Below, one piece after another: positions 4,682 to 7,227 of a stretch of DNA of 7,227 nt (positions are counted from its first letter, which is position 1; the number at the start of each line of letters is the position of its first letter). The position numbers were made by a program, and so were the translations under genes. This stretch comes from JBEKDJ01 sp050014415 (GTDB lineage Bacteria > Desulfobacterota > BSN033 > UBA1163): assembly GCA_050014415.1 (NCBI GenBank), contig JBEKDJ010000446.1:1-7227 (forward strand), given 5' to 3'. The notes under the pieces were generated by a model. The model was not told where the DNA came from. It did not search any database and was given only the letters and a program-made list of their open reading frames with translations.

Positions 4682-6121
4682 TCAATCCAGCGTCTTAATC
4701 TGGTCCAACCGATTATAATAACGATACAGGTGAATGAGGGCACGTGCAGCCCGCTTCACGGAAGGATAGGCGGGAATGCCCCCTTTGCCGAATTCCGCCC
4801 GCAAACTCGCACCCTGCGCCGCCAGCTCAGGATCGCCGCCCTCGGAATCCACCACAAAGACCACAGGCTTCCGATTGTCTCTCTGCTTCACCTGTTCAAT
4901 CGTCGCCGGGATGGAATCGGGTAGGTTGGATGTGTGGAAGGCCTTTCTTGGAATCAGCCGACTCACGATGACCATCCCCATAGCCGGTTCGCGGCAAACA
5001 AGATCCAATATGGCTCCGAAGTAAGCGGGGTTCACAAAAGTCTGCCAGTCATCCAAGGGATTTCCCGCAATAGAACCTACAGCCGGTACGGTCTCGCGAA
5101 GTTTTTCCATGGTGGCAGATGACGGGGAGGCGACATCGAGACCCTCGTGGATGCACGTGTCGCTGCTCACCACACTGGTTCCCCCCCCGCCGCCGATCAA
5201 AAAGACCCCACGGCTGCCGGGTGGGGGCAAAAGTGCAAATGCAAAGACTGCATCCATCCACTCGTCGAGCGAACTCACTTGGATCACCCCCGTCTGACGA
5301 AAAACGGCCTCCCATATCATCTGCTCACCCGCCATTCCGCCGGTATGAGAGGTCGCTGTGCGCGCCCCCACCTCGGTCTTCCCACCTTTCCAGGCAATGA
5401 TGGGTTTCCTTTTGCTTATCTCCCGTGCCAAGTCAAAGAACCTTCTTCCGTCCTTCATGCTCTCAATGTACAAAGCAATAACCCGTATGCCTTCATCCTG
5501 ACCCATGAACTCGAGGAAGTCCAGACTATTGAGAACAGTTCCATTGCCGACGCTTACGGCTTTGTCTGTTCCGATACCGAGGGAATAGGCATATTCGGTC
5601 AGGCGCTGCGTAATGAACCCGCTCTGCGAAATGACACCCAAAGGACCGGGTGCGCCGGGTATCGCTCCCCACGCAGTAAGGCCTGAAGCTGGGCAGTATG
5701 GGCCCATGCAGTTAGGTCCAATGATAAGAAGTCCTTTTTCCTTTGCGATAAAAGCAATCTGTTCCTCAAGTTGTCTTCCTTGCTCTGTTCCGACTTCCTT
5801 GAACCCAGAGGTCAGGATATGAATGTACCGTAGGCCGATCCGGCCGCATTCCTCCAGAACAGTTGGTACATGTGCTGCGGCGACGCAAACCATCGCAAGA
5901 TCGGGTACCAGGGGTAGAGAAGAGAGATTTGGATAGGCCGGAAGCCCCCTGATTTCGGTTGCCTTCGGGTTGATGCAATATAGCGTCCCAGGGAAGCTGA
6001 CCTCCTGGAGTTTCTGCAAAAAGCTCATGCCCCCGAAACTGGACTCCGATCGTGTAACGCCTACAATGGCGATGTGCCTCGGCTTAAAAAAGGGGTCCAG
6101 ATCATTTCTCATGGACGCCAT
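4682..6121 (-). CDS. ADP-forming acyl-CoA synthetase, alpha subunit
   Basis: A 479-residue soluble protein of the NDP-forming acyl-CoA synthetase family (related to succinyl-CoA synthetase). These enzymes interconvert acyl-CoA + ADP + Pi with acid + CoA + ATP through a phosphohistidine. Visible landmarks: an N-terminal Rossmann CoA-binding domain (IAIVGVTRSESSFG, residues 17-30), IIGPNCMG (133-140), the ligase domain start GVISQSGF (162-169), the phosphohistidine candidate H259 in ATSHTGGMAG, a Gly-rich loop IGGGGGTS (309-316), GNPLD (353-357), and GIPAYPSVKRAARAL (448-462), the usual alpha-subunit end. There is no ATP-grasp domain, so a separate beta subunit is needed; none follows. The start is supported by AGAAGGA about 8 nt upstream and a promoter at 6219-6247. 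Past the stop, the next frame stays open to 4606 with protein-like sequence (ERLKKVGSLNIPIDSRLRAE), so the C-terminus may be shortened by a frameshift. Confidence 0.93.
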   Translation of the reverse strand: MASMRNDLDPFFKPRHIAIVGVTRSESSFGGMSFLQKLQEVSFPGTLYCINPKATEIRGLPAYPNLSSLPLVPDLAMVCVAAAHVPTVLEECGRIGLRYIHILTSGFKEVGTEQGRQLEEQIAFIAKEKGLLIIGPNCMGPYCPASGLTAWGAIPGAPGPLGVISQSGFITQRLTEYAYSLGIGTDKAVSVGNGTVLNSLDFLEFMGQDEGIRVIALYIESMKDGRRFFDLAREISKRKPIIAWKGGKTEVGARTATSHTGGMAGEQMIWEAVFRQTGVIQVSSLDEWMDAVFAFALLPPPGSRGVFLIGGGGGTSVVSSDTCIHEGLDVASPSSATMEKLRETVPAVGSIAGNPLDDWQTFVNPAYFGAILDLVCREPAMGMVIVSRLIPRKAFHTSNLPDSIPATIEQVKQRDNRKPVVFVVDSEGGDPELAAQGASLRAEFGKGGIPAYPSVKRAARALIHLYRYYNRLDQIKTLD

Positions 6122-6218
6122 AACCTATTCCTTCTGGTGCAGTCCGATAAAACGGGAGTATTGAGAGTACGTGCTTGTGGATCAAGGGTTTGATAAGAAC
6201 TCGCTTTAGGGTGAGTGG

Positions 6219-6247
6219 AATATACGAAAAACGGAGTTGTATGTCAA
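6219..6247 (-). promoter_or_regulatory. Sigma-70 promoter for the acyl-CoA synthetase gene
   Basis: On the minus strand TTGACA (6242-6247) and TATATT (6219-6224) are separated by exactly 17 bp: a perfect -35 box and a five-of-six -10 box at ideal spacing. Transcription would start near 6212, leaving a leader of about 90 nt before ATG 6121. It separates the synthetase from the two upstream genes, so the synthetase can be expressed on its own, probably strongly and constitutively. Confidence 0.8.
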
Positions 6248-6332
6248 CCCCAAAAGGCCAGAAGAAACGGTGGAAGGTTTAGTAGTCTGTCCTTTTTCCT
6301 TCGGCGGGGCTTCGCTCAGTCCAATCACACTG

Positions 6333-6781
6333 CTATTTTACTTGATCCAGAAGGGCCTTCAACTTAGGGATCCGCTCATTTCTCTTCTTTGCAACTAATG
6401 TGAAATTTCTCGGAACATCCGCCATCAGATGTTTCGACTGCTCGGCAGCGATCTGATAGAACTTTACAATCTTCTCTTCCATGGCCACAGCCTCTTTCAA
6501 AACATTGGAGTAAGTTGCGCTTTTTGAGGGCGTGGCTTTGACCTTATAATCGTCAGGGTTAAGATCAAAGGCAAAGCAGCCTTCAATAGCATCGGTAATC
6601 ACCCCATAGTAGGCCCGCTCAATTGGGTGACATACTTAGCATTCTCTTTTGCAAAGGTGAGAAAGAGGTCTTTATCCTTCTCGAACCTCTTTGATAGCTC
6701 CTCATAGAACTTGGCGGATTCGTTCTCCAATTCTCTTGACAGGCTGATCGCCCCAGAACATGTACTAATTCCCATTGGCAT
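6333..6781 (-). pseudogene. Ferritin/rubrerythrin-like protein, frameshifted
   Basis: Two frames join to one protein of about 150 residues. The N-terminal part (6781 to 6599) has ELENESAKFYEELSKRFEKD, a first ferritin-like helix; the rest (from about 6622 to 6333) has AVAMEEKIVKFYQIAAEQ, a second ferritin-like helix pair, and ends LKALLDQVK. At 6619-6627 the sequence ACCCAATTGAGC gives VTQLSGPTMG-stop in the first frame, but one extra A would give VTQIERAYYGVITDAIEG and continue to the end. So one base is missing, either a real mutation or a sequencing slip. Even when joined, the diiron ligands look incomplete: the second helix pair ends KKRNERIPKL where the family has ExxH. The gene starts 14 bp after the mmsA stop behind AGGAGG (6785-6790); that spacing favours the second ATG (6775) over 6781. 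A role in oxygen or peroxide defence, or iron handling, is the family default only. Confidence 0.75.
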
Positions 6782-6784
6782 TTA

Positions 6785-6790
6785 CCTCCT
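6785..6790 (-). promoter_or_regulatory. Ribosome-binding site AGGAGG of the ferritin-like gene
   Basis: A full AGGAGG on the minus strand. It lies 3 nt before ATG 6781 and 9 nt before ATG 6775, so translation from the second ATG (skipping Met-Pro) is more likely. Confidence 0.7.
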
Positions 6791-6795
6791 CTATC

Positions 6796-7227
6796 CTAAA
6801 ACCATCTTTGGATGATGACTTTGCTTTCTGTAAAAAAACGAACCGCCTCCTGGCCCTGGGTATGCAAGATTCCAAAGAAGGAATCTTGCATACCGCTGAA
6901 TGGGAATAAAGCCACAGGGGCTACAATTCCAATATTGATTCCGACATTACCGCTCGCCACATTGTATTGAAATTCCCTGGCGCTCCGTCCATTCTGTGTG
7001 AAGATCGCATGACCGTTCCCAAAAGGGCTTGCATTACATATCTGGATTGCTTCATCCAGGGTTTTTGCTCGAAACACACTCATTACTGGACCGAAGATCT
7101 CTTCGCTCCCTATTCTCATATCTGTTGTGACATTTTCAAAAATCGTCGGACCCACAAAGCAGGTGTCAGGGCAGCCACCCTCAATCTTGGGTTTCCTTCC
7201 ATCGAGTCTCAGTTTTGCCTTTTCTTT
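6796..7227 (-). CDS. mmsA: Methylmalonate-semialdehyde dehydrogenase-like, C-terminal part
   Basis: The last 143 residues of a CoA-acylating aldehyde dehydrogenase; the frame is open to the window edge, so the N-terminal NAD-binding part and the catalytic Cys are outside. Family marks: LRLDGRKPKIEGG and FVGPTIFENVT, then EEIFGPVMSVFRAKTLDEAI, SPFGNGHAIFT, AREFQYNVASGNVGINIGI, PFSGMQDSFFG, and the C-terminus AVRFFTESKVIIQRWF. Members oxidise malonate or methylmalonate semialdehyde with NAD and CoA to acetyl- or propionyl-CoA plus CO2 (valine, beta-alanine or inositol breakdown). The usual GDLHGQG after SFFG is GILHTQG here; both changes sit in one arm of a perfect inverted repeat. The ferritin-like gene follows after 14 bp. 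An acyl-CoA product would suit the ADP-forming synthetase further along the same strand. Confidence 0.9.
   Translation of the reverse strand, partial: KEKAKLRLDGRKPKIEGGCPDTCFVGPTIFENVTTDMRIGSEEIFGPVMSVFRAKTLDEAIQICNASPFGNGHAIFTQNGRSAREFQYNVASGNVGINIGIVAPVALFPFSGMQDSFFGILHTQGQEAVRFFTESKVIIQRWF
6859..6894. repeat. Perfect 15-bp inverted repeat inside mmsA
   Basis: GGTATGCAAGATTCC (6859-6873) and GGAATCTTGCATACC (6880-6894) are exact reverse complements around the 6-nt loop AAAGAA. The whole hairpin is coding: on the minus strand it spells GMQDSFFGILHT. It lies over 60 bp before the stop codon and has no T run after it, so it is not a terminator. Confidence 0.95.

Noticed and set aside
5147..5686. 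179-codon plus-strand frame inside the acyl-CoA synthetase gene
   Set aside because: It is the antisense shadow of a strongly conserved coding region and has no signals of its own.
6280..6335. Terminator after the ferritin-like gene
   Set aside because: The GAAGCCCCGCCGAAGG stretch contains direct, not inverted, repeats and has no T run on the minus strand.

Overview
The window looks like a piece of a Desulfobacterota-type (former deltaproteobacterial), probably anaerobic, genome. The evidence for this is the right-hand metabolic genes: a methylmalonate-semialdehyde-dehydrogenase-like protein, a ferritin-like protein and an ADP-forming acyl-CoA synthetase alpha subunit. This placement is inference from gene content, not from a marker gene.

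Left part (1 to about 2930). At 60-107 lies the exact 3' half of a tRNA-Pro (anticodon CGG) on the minus strand, cut at the anticodon stem, with no 5' half beside it. That is how an attachment site looks at the far end of an element integrated by a tyrosine recombinase. Host DNA would then be 1-59 and the element would run rightward from 108. The region holds small plus-strand genes of phage or satellite type: a ribbon-helix-helix protein (402-581), a helix-turn-helix protein (608-832), a protein that resembles the C-terminal part of phage small-terminase-like proteins (937-1293), an HNH nuclease (1807-2151), an unknown partner (2153-2398) and a 5'-truncated ParB-associated-type remnant (2615-2926). 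No integrase and no second att copy are visible, so the element either extends beyond the window or is decayed. Four 14-bp tandem repeats sit just before the third gene.

Middle (about 2930-4680). This stretch has no convincing intact gene. It contains short tandem duplications, a zinc-ribbon-like scrap, and on the minus strand a frameshifted gene followed by a short reading frame with a good Shine-Dalgarno and an internal amber stop. It reads as a gene graveyard between the element and the metabolic genes.

Right part (4682-7227, all minus strand). The order of transcription is mmsA-like aldehyde dehydrogenase (5' end off the window), then 14 bp later a ferritin/rubrerythrin-like gene that is frameshifted, then a gap containing a near-perfect sigma-70 promoter, then the acyl-CoA synthetase alpha subunit. 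The two enzymes fit together: the dehydrogenase makes an acyl-CoA from a semialdehyde, and the synthetase could turn that thioester into acid plus ATP. The ATP-grasp (beta) partner is not next to it.

The most striking sequence-level signal is a perfect 15-bp inverted repeat with a 6-nt loop inside the mmsA coding region. Its one arm coincides exactly with two departures from the family consensus, as expected from a template-switch (quasipalindrome-correction) mutation. I see no clearly new defence or RNA system. The best candidates for something undescribed are the small-gene cassette at the tRNA-Pro half-site and the structured, G-rich non-coding block at 1586-1707.
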